From contig NZ_FXAU01000006.1 of NCBI RefSeq assembly GCF_900177625.1, positions 1 through 64,000 on the forward strand: a stretch of DNA of 64,000 nt, given 5' to 3'. Below, one piece after another: positions 17,700 through 25,600 of the stretch; the stretch's first letter is position 1, and every line of letters begins with the position of its first letter. The position numbers and the translations under genes are program-made. The notes under the pieces were generated by a model. It did no database searches, was not told the origin of the DNA, and worked only from the letters and a program-made list of their open reading frames with translations. This stretch comes from Sphingobacterium psychroaquaticum (GTDB lineage: Bacteria; Bacteroidota; Bacteroidia; Sphingobacteriales; Sphingobacteriaceae).

Positions 17700-17862
17700 T
17701 ATGCAAGACCTGCTGAAACATCAAAAAACAGTGAACCAGAAGCAGTCGTGTCGGACAGTTGTATTTCCTTCCTGTGAACACCGTTTTGGGCGCGTCAGAT
17801 TAATGTCTTATTGTATTATAAAAATATATAAGTTTGATTGTAGAGAATGGAACTATGATTAG

Positions 17863-18030
17863 ATTTGGAAATGGCGCTTCAAAAGGTATGCCGGAGGTAA
17901 GAAGATACCGGGTGGCAGCACTTCCACAAGCTATGATAAAGTTAAAACACAACATGCCTTTGGGAAGTTGTTAGGTATAGCGGGGCTGTGCGCTTTAAAT
18001 GGAGATCGATTTATTGGTTGTTTAAAATAG
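17863..18030 (+). other. Open frame of 55 codons without a start; possible gene remnant
   Basis: The gene-free stretch 17635-18037 contains the promoter of the minus-strand operon on its left. On its right, one plus-strand frame is open from 17863 to the stop at 18028-18030, just before the HipA-like gene. It begins after a TAG and reads IWKWRFKRYAGGKK... and ends LNGDRFIGCLK. It has no ATG, GTG or TTG near its start. Another frame offers a 39-codon reading frame from the ATG at 17855. Neither resembles a family I know. It may be a decayed 3' gene end, an RNA leader, or chance. Confidence 0.25.
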
Positions 18031-18037
18031 ATAAAAA

Positions 18038-18835
18038 ATGAAGGTATTTAAGCCGGAAATACGCAGCGTTAATATTACGCGCTATGTACAACCATTCCGG
18101 GAGGGAGGATCACTCCCGGGTTTGGTGGATGCTGATGATGGGTTCAGTTATGTCATAAAATTTCGTGGCGCAGGACAAGGGAAAAAGGCGCTGGTTGCGG
18201 AGTTGATCGGTGGTGAGTTGGCTCGGTTTATGGGACTGCGGATGCCGGAGATGGTTTTTGCAGACTTGGACGAGTCGTTTGCACGTATGGAACCTGATGA
18301 AGAGATACAGGATTTATTACGTTTTTCAGTAGGTCAGAATTTAGGGGTTCACTTTTTAAGTGGCGCATTGACTTTTGATGCTAATGTGGATGCCGTGACG
18401 GAGCTTGAAGCCTCAAAAATTGTATGGCTTGATGCGCTGTTGATGAATGTGGACCGGACGGTACGCAATACTAATATGTTGGTTTGGAACAGAGACCTTT
18501 GGCTTATCGATCACGGTGCAGCATTGTATTTTCATCATAGCTGGGACAATTGGGAAGAGCAGGCCGTAAAGCCATTTATTCAGATTAAAGATCATGTATT
18601 ATTAAAATATGCAAGTGAAGTCGAACAAGTGCACGCCACGTACAGCCCTTTATTTACAGCGGAAATCCTACGCAATGTATTAGCCATAATACCGGATGAA
18701 TGGCTTGAGGAAGAGGGACGTGATCTAACGGCAGATGAGGTACGGGAAGTGTATGTATCTTTTTTAGTGAAGCGACTGGCCCATGCAACTATTTTTTTAA
18801 ACCAGATTGAACATGAGCGAAAGAACCGTATATGA
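18038..18835 (+). CDS. HipA-like (HipA_2) kinase domain protein
   Basis: A 265-residue protein of the small HipA-related kinase family. The N-terminal lobe has YVIKFRGAGQGKKALVAELI, with the ATP-contacting Lys in VIKF. The catalytic loop is WLDALLMNVDRTVRNTNML (130-148) with Asp139 and Asn144, and the metal-binding Asp158 is in LWLIDHGAALYF. It lacks the N-terminal subdomain of full HipA toxins (about 440 residues) and has no HipB-like helix-turn-helix gene beside it. Instead its 3' end overlaps a DUF3037 gene by 29 nt, an arrangement I recall as recurrent for this family. Whether it phosphorylates a protein is not known. Confidence 0.8.
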   Translation: MKVFKPEIRSVNITRYVQPFREGGSLPGLVDADDGFSYVIKFRGAGQGKKALVAELIGGELARFMGLRMPEMVFADLDESFARMEPDEEIQDLLRFSVGQNLGVHFLSGALTFDANVDAVTELEASKIVWLDALLMNVDRTVRNTNMLVWNRDLWLIDHGAALYFHHSWDNWEEQAVKPFIQIKDHVLLKYASEVEQVHATYSPLFTAEILRNVLAIIPDEWLEEEGRDLTADEVREVYVSFLVKRLAHATIFLNQIEHERKNRI

Positions 18836-19196
18836 GTATGCCGTGGTGCGGGTGGTGCCACGTGTGGAGCGCGATGAGTTCGTGAATGTAGGGGTCGCAT
18901 TATATTGTCGAAAGCAAAAATTCGCACAGGTGAAAATTTATGTAGACGAAGCAAAATGCAAAGCGTTGGATCCTACTGTGGATTTGGAGATAATCAAAAA
19001 GCACTTAGATTCTTTTCAACGGATATGTGTGGGAGACAAGTCTGGTGGACGACTTGCTGAGCTGGAGCAACCGGAAAGGTTCCGTTGGCTGACGGCCAAA
19101 AGGAGCACGATGGTTCAATGTTCGGTAACCCATCCGGGGACTTGTGTGTCTGCGGCAGAAACATTAGATGAACTTTTTAAAAAATTAGTTCTATAG
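18807..19196 (+). CDS. DUF3037 protein
   Basis: A 129-residue protein whose start, YEYAVVRVVPRVERDEFVNV followed by GVALYCR, is the DUF3037 signature. A second conserved piece, RFRWLTAKRSTMVQ, lies near residue 93. There is no signal peptide, membrane segment or known catalytic motif. The start codon ATG at 18807 is inside the 3' end of the HipA-like kinase gene (29-nt overlap), so the two are translationally coupled and likely to act together. The cysE gene begins 19 nt after its stop. Function unknown. Confidence 0.82.
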   Translation: MNMSERTVYEYAVVRVVPRVERDEFVNVGVALYCRKQKFAQVKIYVDEAKCKALDPTVDLEIIKKHLDSFQRICVGDKSGGRLAELEQPERFRWLTAKRSTMVQCSVTHPGTCVSAAETLDELFKKLVL

Positions 19197-19215
19197 AAAT
19201 AGTAGATTTGTGTTT

Positions 19216-20025
19216 ATGGAAGATTTTTACAACCATATTTACCAAAAGCAACGCGAAGTACAAGACATGCCTAGCAATAAACGAATTGCGGCATGGGCAA
19301 CGAGTTTGCTGCATCTTTTGTTTCCTGACCGTAGTTCGGCAAGCTTGAAAGATGTGGATGCGGTGCGGGCGGCTTTTGCCGCTTCCGAGAAAGTATTATT
19401 GGAGCTGCTCGTGAAAACGAAGGCTTGTTCCGATTGTGATAATACGCGTATTTCACATCTATTCTATCAAGATCTACCAGGCGTATACCACGTGATGTTG
19501 ACCGATGCACAAGCGATTATGGAAGGGGATCCTGCAGCGCAGAGTCTGCGGGAAGTGATTCGTACGTATCCGGGGTTTACAGCAATCTGTATTTATCGTA
19601 TAGCCAATCAGTTATGGCGTTCTGGCATTCCTTTGATACCACGTATTTTAACGGAGTATGCACATTCCAAAACTGGGATTGATATCCATCCCGGTGCGTC
19701 CATCGGTGACCATTTACATATTGATCATGGAACGGGGCTGGTTATTGGCGAGACCTGTATTATTGGTAACCACGTGAAACTGTATCAGGGGGTGACCTTG
19801 GGGGCTTTAAGTGTCGCCAAGAATATGGCCAATACACAGCGTCATCCTATCATTGAAGATCATGTTATCATCTATGCGGGCGCCACTATATTAGGGGGAG
19901 AAACGATCATTGGCCATCATTCCGTAATCGGTGGTAACGTTTGGTTGACGGCTAGTATTGAGCCGTATACAACGGTGTATCATCAGCCTAATTCAAAATT
20001 TATTGACTCTAAACCTGTTATCTAA
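19216..20025 (+). CDS. cysE: Serine O-acetyltransferase (EpsC/CysE type)
   Basis: A 269-residue enzyme that makes O-acetyl-L-serine from serine and acetyl-CoA, the first step of cysteine synthesis. The N-terminal ~110 residues are helical; from ~120 the left-handed beta-helix of hexapeptide repeats begins (GIDIHPGASIGDHLHIDHGT, VIGETCIIGNHVKLYQGVTL). The catalytic pair Asp/His is in LHIDHGTG and the second His in NTQRHPIIEDHV. ATG at 19216 was chosen over a GTG two codons upstream. It overlaps cysM by one base (TAATG), so the product is passed to the next enzyme of the same operon. Confidence 0.94.
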   Translation: MEDFYNHIYQKQREVQDMPSNKRIAAWATSLLHLLFPDRSSASLKDVDAVRAAFAASEKVLLELLVKTKACSDCDNTRISHLFYQDLPGVYHVMLTDAQAIMEGDPAAQSLREVIRTYPGFTAICIYRIANQLWRSGIPLIPRILTEYAHSKTGIDIHPGASIGDHLHIDHGTGLVIGETCIIGNHVKLYQGVTLGALSVAKNMANTQRHPIIEDHVIIYAGATILGGETIIGHHSVIGGNVWLTASIEPYTTVYHQPNSKFIDSKPVI

Positions 20026-20897
20026 TGGGAAATATAATACAAACTATCGGTAATACACCACTGGTGGAAATTCGTTCCTTTCATACCAATCCGAAAGTGA
20101 AGATTTATGCGAAGATGGAAGGAAATAATCCGGCTGGATCTGTGAAAGATAGAGCCGCATTGAACATGATTCGTTCTGCGATGGAACGCGGAGAAATCGA
20201 TAAAGACACAAAGCTTATTGAGGCGACTTCGGGTAATACAGGGATTGCTTTAGCGATGATTGCGTGTATGTATGGACTTTCGTTAGAGCTTGTTATGCCC
20301 ATTACCTCCACACGGGAGCGAACACTCACCATGGAAGCGTATGGTGCAAAGGTGACTCTTTTGGAAACCATGGAGATCTGTCGTGATTATGCGGAGGAAA
20401 AGGGAGCAAGTGGGGATTATTTTATTCTAAATCAATTTGCTAACCCAGATAACTATAAAGCGCATATCAAAAGTACAGGGCCGGAAATCTGGCGTGATAC
20501 AGAAGGCCAGATAACGCACTTTGTGAGCGCTATGGGAACAACAGGTACCATTATGGGATGTTCTATGTATTTGAAAGAACAGAATCCAAATATACAAATT
20601 GTGGGATGCCAGCCGACGGAGGAGGCCTCGATTCCAGGAATTCGTCGATGGCCACAAGAATATCTGCCGAAAATATTTAATCCTACGCATGTAGATCGTG
20701 TTATCGATATCTCTCAGCAAGATGCGACAGCGAAGGCTCGGGCTTTGGTGCGTCAGGAAGGTGTGTTTGCAGGAATGAGTACAGGAGGCGCATTTCATGC
20801 AGCCTTGCAAGTCGCGAATGAAATAGAAGAAGGGGTAATTGTCTTTATAGCCTGCGATCGTGGAGATCGTTATTTGAGCTCCGATCTTTTTGGGTAA
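20025..20897 (+). CDS. cysM: Cysteine synthase B
   Basis: A 290-residue PLP enzyme (O-acetylserine sulfhydrylase) that condenses O-acetylserine with sulfide or thiosulfate to cysteine. PLP-binding Lys41 is in NPAGSVKDRAA, the substrate loop in EATSGNTGIALA, and the phosphate-binding loop in AMGTTGTIMG. The motif RRWPQEYLPKIF and the C-terminal CDRGDRYLS resemble CysM rather than CysK. It begins within the cysE stop codon and the WYL-regulator gene starts 2 nt after it, so all three are one transcription unit. Confidence 0.95.
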   Translation: MGNIIQTIGNTPLVEIRSFHTNPKVKIYAKMEGNNPAGSVKDRAALNMIRSAMERGEIDKDTKLIEATSGNTGIALAMIACMYGLSLELVMPITSTRERTLTMEAYGAKVTLLETMEICRDYAEEKGASGDYFILNQFANPDNYKAHIKSTGPEIWRDTEGQITHFVSAMGTTGTIMGCSMYLKEQNPNIQIVGCQPTEEASIPGIRRWPQEYLPKIFNPTHVDRVIDISQQDATAKARALVRQEGVFAGMSTGGAFHAALQVANEIEEGVIVFIACDRGDRYLSSDLFG

Positions 20898-20899
20898 AA

Positions 20900-21859
20900 A
20901 TGGATATTCAAAAGCGGTTCGACCGAATTTTAAATATATACATGCTGTTACAGGCAAAGCCCTTGGTTCGGGCGCAAGACCTGGCGGTTCGGTTTGAGGT
21001 AAGTTTACGGACGATCTACCGAGATATCCAAGCGCTTCAAGGTGCTGGTGTTCCCATTTATGGAGAAGCCGGCATTGGCTATGCGTTGGTGCAAGGCTAT
21101 AAAATTCCGCCCACGAGTTTTACGCGAGAAGAGGCATTGAGTTTTGCAGCAGCAGAAAAACTGATTGCCAATTACTTTGACAAAGATTTGTATCTGCACT
21201 TCTCGACCGCGATGAATAAGATGAAATCTATCTTACGCACAGCGGATAAGGAAGATATAGCAACCGTTGAAGAAAAGGTTTTTTTAAAACCGAAAGAACA
21301 TGTCTTCAATCAAAAGGTACCAGCTGCGCTTTCCATTTTACTAAAAAGTATTGCACAAAAGGTACAAGTTGTCGTAGATTACCAGAAATCAGGATCTGCT
21401 ACCGTGGATGAACGTAACCTTGAGCCTATTGGCTTGTTTCATGAGCATGGCTTTTGGTATCTTATGGCCTATTGTTTATTGCGAAATGACTATCGCCAGT
21501 TTAGGTTAGATCGCATTCAAGAGATTAAGCTGATCGCCAACCAACGCTTTACAAAACAGCATGAAGAGCTGGCTTATTATTTGAAGAAAGATAACGATCC
21601 AGAGGCTACTGTTAGAGTCGTAATTCAGGTATCGAAGAAATTTGCTGCCTATATGCAGTGGGACAGAAACTACTATGGTTTTGTAGGGGAACGGGAGATG
21701 GAGGATTATATAGAGATGACGTTTCAATGCCGCGAGGTATTACATGGTTTCGCGCGTTGGGTACTGATGTTTGGCGATCAGACGACGATTGTAGAGCCGG
21801 AGTTTTTGCGGGATCGGGTGCGGGAGCTGTTGCAAGCGCAGTTGGCGCGGGTGCAGTAG
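20900..21859 (+). CDS. WYL-domain (YafY-type) transcriptional regulator
   Basis: A 319-residue DNA-binding protein. An N-terminal HTH_11 winged helix (RILNIYMLLQAKPLVRAQDL, FEVSLRTIYRDIQALQGAGV) precedes a WYL ligand-binding domain (RNLEPIGLFHEHGFWYLMAY then DYRQFRLDRIQEI) and a C-terminal WCX extension. WYL regulators bind nucleic-acid or nucleotide ligands. It lies 2 nt after cysM and so is co-expressed with cysteine synthesis genes, but nothing in the sequence shows that it controls them. The 3' end is GC-rich (repeated GCG codons), unlike the rest of the gene. Confidence 0.9.
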   Translation: MDIQKRFDRILNIYMLLQAKPLVRAQDLAVRFEVSLRTIYRDIQALQGAGVPIYGEAGIGYALVQGYKIPPTSFTREEALSFAAAEKLIANYFDKDLYLHFSTAMNKMKSILRTADKEDIATVEEKVFLKPKEHVFNQKVPAALSILLKSIAQKVQVVVDYQKSGSATVDERNLEPIGLFHEHGFWYLMAYCLLRNDYRQFRLDRIQEIKLIANQRFTKQHEELAYYLKKDNDPEATVRVVIQVSKKFAAYMQWDRNYYGFVGEREMEDYIEMTFQCREVLHGFARWVLMFGDQTTIVEPEFLRDRVRELLQAQLARVQ

Positions 21860-21874
21860 CGGGGAGCAAGAAAA

Positions 21875-21991
21875 GGCACGAGCTAAAAGCCCGCGCCCTC
21901 GAAGAGATGTGACTGCGGTCCCTCAGAAAGCCGCTTTCGGAAGGCTAAACCGCAGAAAAATATCAAGGTGAAACAGAGGCCGGCTCGTGCC
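21875..21991. repeat. 117-nt GC-rich palindrome or structured RNA
   Basis: GGCACGAGC (21875-21883) and GCTCGTGCC (21983-21991) form a perfect 9-bp outer stem. Next to it GCCCGCGCCCTC and GAGGCCG can pair with bulges. Inside, CTGCGGT (21913-21919) pairs perfectly with ACCGCAG (21949-21955) around a smaller AGCC/GGCT hairpin. On the minus strand the outer stem is followed by TTTTCTT. It lies between two convergent genes and has no coding potential. It may be a dispersed intergenic palindrome, an elaborate terminator for the DinB gene, or a small RNA; it matches no RNA family that I recognise (not tmRNA, SRP, 6S or RNase P). Confidence 0.55.
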
Positions 21992-22007
21992 AGCGACAAT
22001 CTTTTTA

Positions 22008-22484
22008 CTATAGCGTTCTTTCCCAGAAGAAAGGCGGTTCAATAGCTAGAGCACGCAGGTACGTGTACCCTTGCGCACGGTGATGAACTTCGTTATCAAC
22101 GAAATACAACAAGTTTTGATAGATTGGGAAATTATACTCCCCAAAAAGATTGTGGTCTTCATGGAAGCGTTCCACGGGAATCTGATTGTATAACGCAGTG
22201 ATTTTTGGAGTTGATTCATCCCAAGCGTTGAGTAATGCTTCTTTCGTATCTAACTTTAGGTCGTGATTATATGCATCCGTTTTTCCATTTACAATGCCAT
22301 CCAAACCAGGGACCGCAATAGATAATAATTCTTTAACCATATCGGCAAAAGAGCGCATATTGCCGATCGCAAATGTAAACAATTCCTTCTCCGGGAATTT
22401 TTCGATAACGCGACGAGTAAGGGCGCGGTGTCCTTGCCAATGTATTAATAACTCTTCCTTACTGATGATTGTGCTGTTGTTCAT
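22008..22484 (-). CDS. DinB-family protein
   Basis: A 158-residue DinB-like four-helix-bundle protein. Recognisable parts are HWQGHRALTRRVIEKFPE at the start, the middle helix SFADMVKELLSIAVPGLDG and the C-terminal VDNEVHHRAQGYTYLRAL, whose paired histidines are the usual metal ligands. It is only distantly similar to the DinB protein at 4386-4886. Enzymatic activity unknown; relatives act in thiol transfer or damage response. It reads towards the structured palindrome at 21875-21991, which may end its transcript. Confidence 0.82.
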   Translation of the reverse strand: MNNSTIISKEELLIHWQGHRALTRRVIEKFPEKELFTFAIGNMRSFADMVKELLSIAVPGLDGIVNGKTDAYNHDLKLDTKEALLNAWDESTPKITALYNQIPVERFHEDHNLFGEYNFPIYQNLLYFVDNEVHHRAQGYTYLRALAIEPPFFWERTL

Positions 22485-22562
22485 GATTTATTTTTTTTAA
22501 ATGTCTTTTTCTTTGTTAAATCAAAGGTAAGACGTGGTAATGACAGCAGTATGTCAGTAGTG

Positions 22563-23255
22563 TTATTGATTATCGCGACTCCAGATTTCAAAGATGGGAT
22601 CTCCTTTGGAACTAAGTCCACTATGATGCCATTGGTTTGCTTCGATTTTGCCCTCGAATGAAAGGTCAGCTCCAACACGAGAATTGTCTCGTGAGAAATA
22701 TAGAATATGTTCCGTGTATTTTCCATCCGTAAAAACATAGGTACCTCCACCGGTGCCGTAGAAACCTTTTACTGCGGGGTTGATGGCAATCCATTGAAAA
22801 TATCCATCCACTAAAAGCTTGATTGTTTTACGATCTCCGCGTGTTATGGTCGATAATTCGTTGCCCTGTTTACGCCCGGTAATACGCCATAAGCCATCTA
22901 AATCCTGTGCTTTTGCTGGCTGTCGGTTATATTGCATATTGTTGCTCCGTAGGTGCTGATTCTGTACCTGTACTGGCATATCTATCGTAGAGCCTATCTG
23001 CTCGGGGTTGGCGTCATTGTATTCCACAGAAACGTGTATGGTCTTCCCATCGTATGTGAATGGTCCGCCTGTGGTGCTGATGTACCGGTTGTTCTCAAAA
23101 TTAATAGCAGAAAAATAATCATCAACAAACAACCAGAGTACATTCTTGTTATCTATAGTATGAAGAAATGCACCGCGTAAAGTCGATTTATTTTGTGCTA
23201 CCAATGTATGTACTCCGATAGTACAGATAATCAAAATAAGAAGTGTTTTTTTCAT
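22563..23255 (-). CDS. Secreted protein with two lipocalin-like repeats
   Basis: A 230-residue exported protein with a clear signal peptide (MKKTLLILIICTIGVHTLVA-Q). The mature part contains two halves that look like copies of one another: VDDYFSAINFENNRYISTTG followed by GPFTYDGK, and VDGYFQWIAINPAVKGFYGT followed by GGGTYVFTDGK. Each half has WR/W and Tyr-rich strands as in small lipocalin-like barrels. No catalytic motif is seen. The gene lies 78 nt upstream of the DinB gene on the same strand. I do not know a function; NCBI-type names for such proteins are usually 'membrane or secreted protein'. Confidence 0.7.
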   Translation of the reverse strand: MKKTLLILIICTIGVHTLVAQNKSTLRGAFLHTIDNKNVLWLFVDDYFSAINFENNRYISTTGGPFTYDGKTIHVSVEYNDANPEQIGSTIDMPVQVQNQHLRSNNMQYNRQPAKAQDLDGLWRITGRKQGNELSTITRGDRKTIKLLVDGYFQWIAINPAVKGFYGTGGGTYVFTDGKYTEHILYFSRDNSRVGADLSFEGKIEANQWHHSGLSSKGDPIFEIWSRDNQ

Positions 23256-23414
23256 AATATTTATATTAGCATTCGTTATTAACTGATTTGAAAATCAAAT
23301 AAATATACATAAAATGTATGCTTGTTAGGAACTTTTGGATAGAAACCAGCCAATTTGTAGACCGTACAAGTATCTTTGTTCAGTAAGAAGGCTTTAACAG
23401 GTTATAGTTTTTAT

Positions 23415-24902
23415 ATGCACATTGTACGACTCCTTATTTATTCTTTATTTCTATTGACCGGACTTTTGTTGTGTTCTGATTTAAAAGCGCAAAGTGTTTA
23501 TTTTGCCTCTTCCTTAGACACTAACTTTTTACCCCTCGATACCCTTTCGTATCGAAAATTAAACCAGTACAAACCGAAAGAAATTGCGTTAGAGGAATTT
23601 CAAGATCCGGAGGATGTAAAGCGGGAAAAAAAGTTTTGGCGTGCAGGAACAGAGTGGTTTCTGGCACAGGCCTTTCCGGCACTGTTCAATCGATTTATCA
23701 CCAAAGATCCATACTCCTATATTACCTTCAAGAACTTTATTGATCATCAACGTTTTTCGGCTTGGGATTGGGATGATAACCAATTTACAACCAATCACTT
23801 GGATCACCCCTACCACGGACAATTATATTTTAATGCTTTTAGAAGTAATGGCTATAATTTTTACCAGTCCAGCATCGCAACATTTGCGGGAAGTTACATT
23901 TGGGAAACTGCAGGGGAGACGCAAGCACCATCCATTAACGATTTAGTTAATACCACCTATGGCGGTATTTTGTTAGGTGAAATTACCCATCGTATTTCGC
24001 GTAACATTCTAGGACGTGGGCATCGGAACCCCGGTTCTCGTGTCTCGAATGAGATTGGTGCTTTTTTTATCAACCCAGTGAATGGCTTAAACCGTTTGTT
24101 GGATGGGAAGTGGGGAAAGGCAGATCCGTATAATACAATCGATTCCTCTTCCATATGGACCGAAGTGAATATTGGGGTGCGTCGTTTTGATGCGCGTGAA
24201 GGAGATATCATACACCGTGGAAAGAATGGATCATACGCACGCTTACAGCTCTGGTACAGCAATGGCCCACAAGATATCAAGCGTCCTTTTGATCAATTTT
24301 ATGTGAATTTGGAGTTTGGAAAAGGAGATAGTACATTTATTAACGCGGTGAATGTACACGCACTTCTTTATGGGAATGAATTCTTTAGTACCAAAAAAGG
24401 ACGGCACTACGGTATATTGAGTGCAAGTTATGATTTCTATAATAACGATGCCTTTTTCTATGGCGCACAAAGTTTAAGTTACAGCTGGAATTCGACCTTT
24501 AGTTATAAAAAGGAGAATAAGTTGAATATGAGCCTCGCTGTAGGAGCGTTACTGCTTGCAGCCGTTCCGGATCCTTATTTGTTGTATGGTGCCAGTCGAA
24601 ATTATAATTATGGATCAGGCGCCAGCTACCGTTACCGTGCGGAGTTAAGTGTGCTGCGTAGGCTTCGACTCATGGGGGATTATAATGGTTCAATTTTTTA
24701 CACCATCAGTGGAAATGATTCCTATTACATTTTGCATGCTGGTAGTTTTGAAGCAAACTTACGGGTGTATAAAGACTTCTCTATAAAACTGAGCTCAGGT
24801 TATTTTGCCCTCGAAGGACATTTCAAAGATGATAAGTACCCCGATTTTAATCGTAAATTCCCATCGGGGCATATATCAATAGGCTATAATGCTAGATTCT
24901 AA
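23415..24902 (+). CDS. DUF3943 outer-membrane-associated protein
   Basis: A 495-residue exported protein of the DUF3943 family. The signal peptide begins at ATG 23415 (MHIVRLLIYSLFLLTGLLL) and ends near DLKAQ; a TTG 39 nt upstream would add residues that do not fit a signal peptide. The conserved DUF3943 region is DHQRFSAWDWDDNQFTTNHL, FRSNGYNFYQSSIATFAGSY and LGEITHRIS in the first half. The second half consists of amphipathic strands ending in ISIGYNARF, a typical terminal beta-barrel strand with a C-terminal Phe. Likely an outer-membrane barrel; function unknown. Transcribed alone. Confidence 0.8.
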   Translation: MHIVRLLIYSLFLLTGLLLCSDLKAQSVYFASSLDTNFLPLDTLSYRKLNQYKPKEIALEEFQDPEDVKREKKFWRAGTEWFLAQAFPALFNRFITKDPYSYITFKNFIDHQRFSAWDWDDNQFTTNHLDHPYHGQLYFNAFRSNGYNFYQSSIATFAGSYIWETAGETQAPSINDLVNTTYGGILLGEITHRISRNILGRGHRNPGSRVSNEIGAFFINPVNGLNRLLDGKWGKADPYNTIDSSSIWTEVNIGVRRFDAREGDIIHRGKNGSYARLQLWYSNGPQDIKRPFDQFYVNLEFGKGDSTFINAVNVHALLYGNEFFSTKKGRHYGILSASYDFYNNDAFFYGAQSLSYSWNSTFSYKKENKLNMSLAVGALLLAAVPDPYLLYGASRNYNYGSGASYRYRAELSVLRRLRLMGDYNGSIFYTISGNDSYYILHAGSFEANLRVYKDFSIKLSSGYFALEGHFKDDKYPDFNRKFPSGHISIGYNARF

Positions 24903-24927
24903 AAAGTAAATCTCTTTTTCCCAACCA

Positions 24928-25488
24928 CTAAGGAAGGTATTGGAGATGATCCATTTCCTTACCAAAAATATCCACTTGTTTGATAACAGCAAAGCCCATA
25001 TTCAGGTATAGTTTTTTTGCCGATGGATTTTCTTTATCCACCAATAAGCCTAGCGTTTCGCCTTGTTGTTCGACGAAGGTTTCGATAGCATATTGAAGTA
25101 ATTTCTTGCCAATGCCTTTCCCTTGTGCTTCTGGCAAAACAGCAATGGTGTCGATGTATATCTCACCTTCTTGCGTTTCATTCTCTAAAGGAAGGACACG
25201 ATTATATTTCTCTTTGATATAGTCAAATATTGGTTTGCGAAGTGCCTCTAGTTGGCCCCCCGGATACAAACACAGCTGACCCAAAATCTGTCCTTCTTCC
25301 TCGGCGACGATAATATGTTGGTAACTATACTGATTGTTGGGGAGGGAAGCAAAATGTGTCAGGAGGGAAGTAGCCTCCTCTTTATCGAAATTATCGATAA
25401 AATAATATATTATATCTTCCATGGCCAGCAGCATAATGGGCGCTATGGCTTTTGCATCAGATGCTTTCGCAGGTCTACATGTTATCAT
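24928..25488 (-). CDS. GNAT-family N-acetyltransferase
   Basis: A 186-residue acetyl-CoA-dependent acetyltransferase. The acetyl-CoA pyrophosphate loop is in AVLPEAQGKGIGKKLLQYA, with the preceding strand YIDTIAV and the following LLVDKENPSAKKLYLNMGF, which is the standard GNAT order. The first third (CRPAKASDAKAIAPIMLLAM) is the usual substrate-side start. The substrate cannot be deduced. It is convergent with the DUF3943 gene and separated from trigger factor by a terminator. Confidence 0.9.
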   Translation of the reverse strand: MITCRPAKASDAKAIAPIMLLAMEDIIYYFIDNFDKEEATSLLTHFASLPNNQYSYQHIIVAEEEGQILGQLCLYPGGQLEALRKPIFDYIKEKYNRVLPLENETQEGEIYIDTIAVLPEAQGKGIGKKLLQYAIETFVEQQGETLGLLVDKENPSAKKLYLNMGFAVIKQVDIFGKEMDHLQYLP

Positions 25489-25505
25489 GGGCCAAAGTTA
25501 AGCAA

Positions 25506-25558
25506 TAAAAAAATCATCGCATAAATAGAAAGTAGTCTTTCCATCTGTGCGATGATTT
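25506..25558 (-). terminator. Trigger factor terminator
   Basis: On the minus strand, after the tig stop, AAATCATCGCA (25557... complement at 25547-25557) pairs perfectly over 11 bp with TGCGATGATTT (25521-25511) around a 26-nt loop and is followed by a T-run. A smaller CCTCC/GGAGG hairpin lies nearer the stop codon at about 25577-25593. Confidence 0.75.
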
Positions 25559-25600
25559 AATATGTTAGGGTATTCAAACCTCCACAAAGGAGGAAGAAAA

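Noticed and set aside
18038..19196. Classical HipBA toxin-antitoxin module
   Set aside because: The kinase is too short for HipA, and the partner is DUF3037, not a helix-turn-helix antitoxin.
21875..21991. Integron attC site
   Set aside because: Length fits but the GTTRRRY/RYYYAAC core sites are absent and no integrase or cassette array is nearby.
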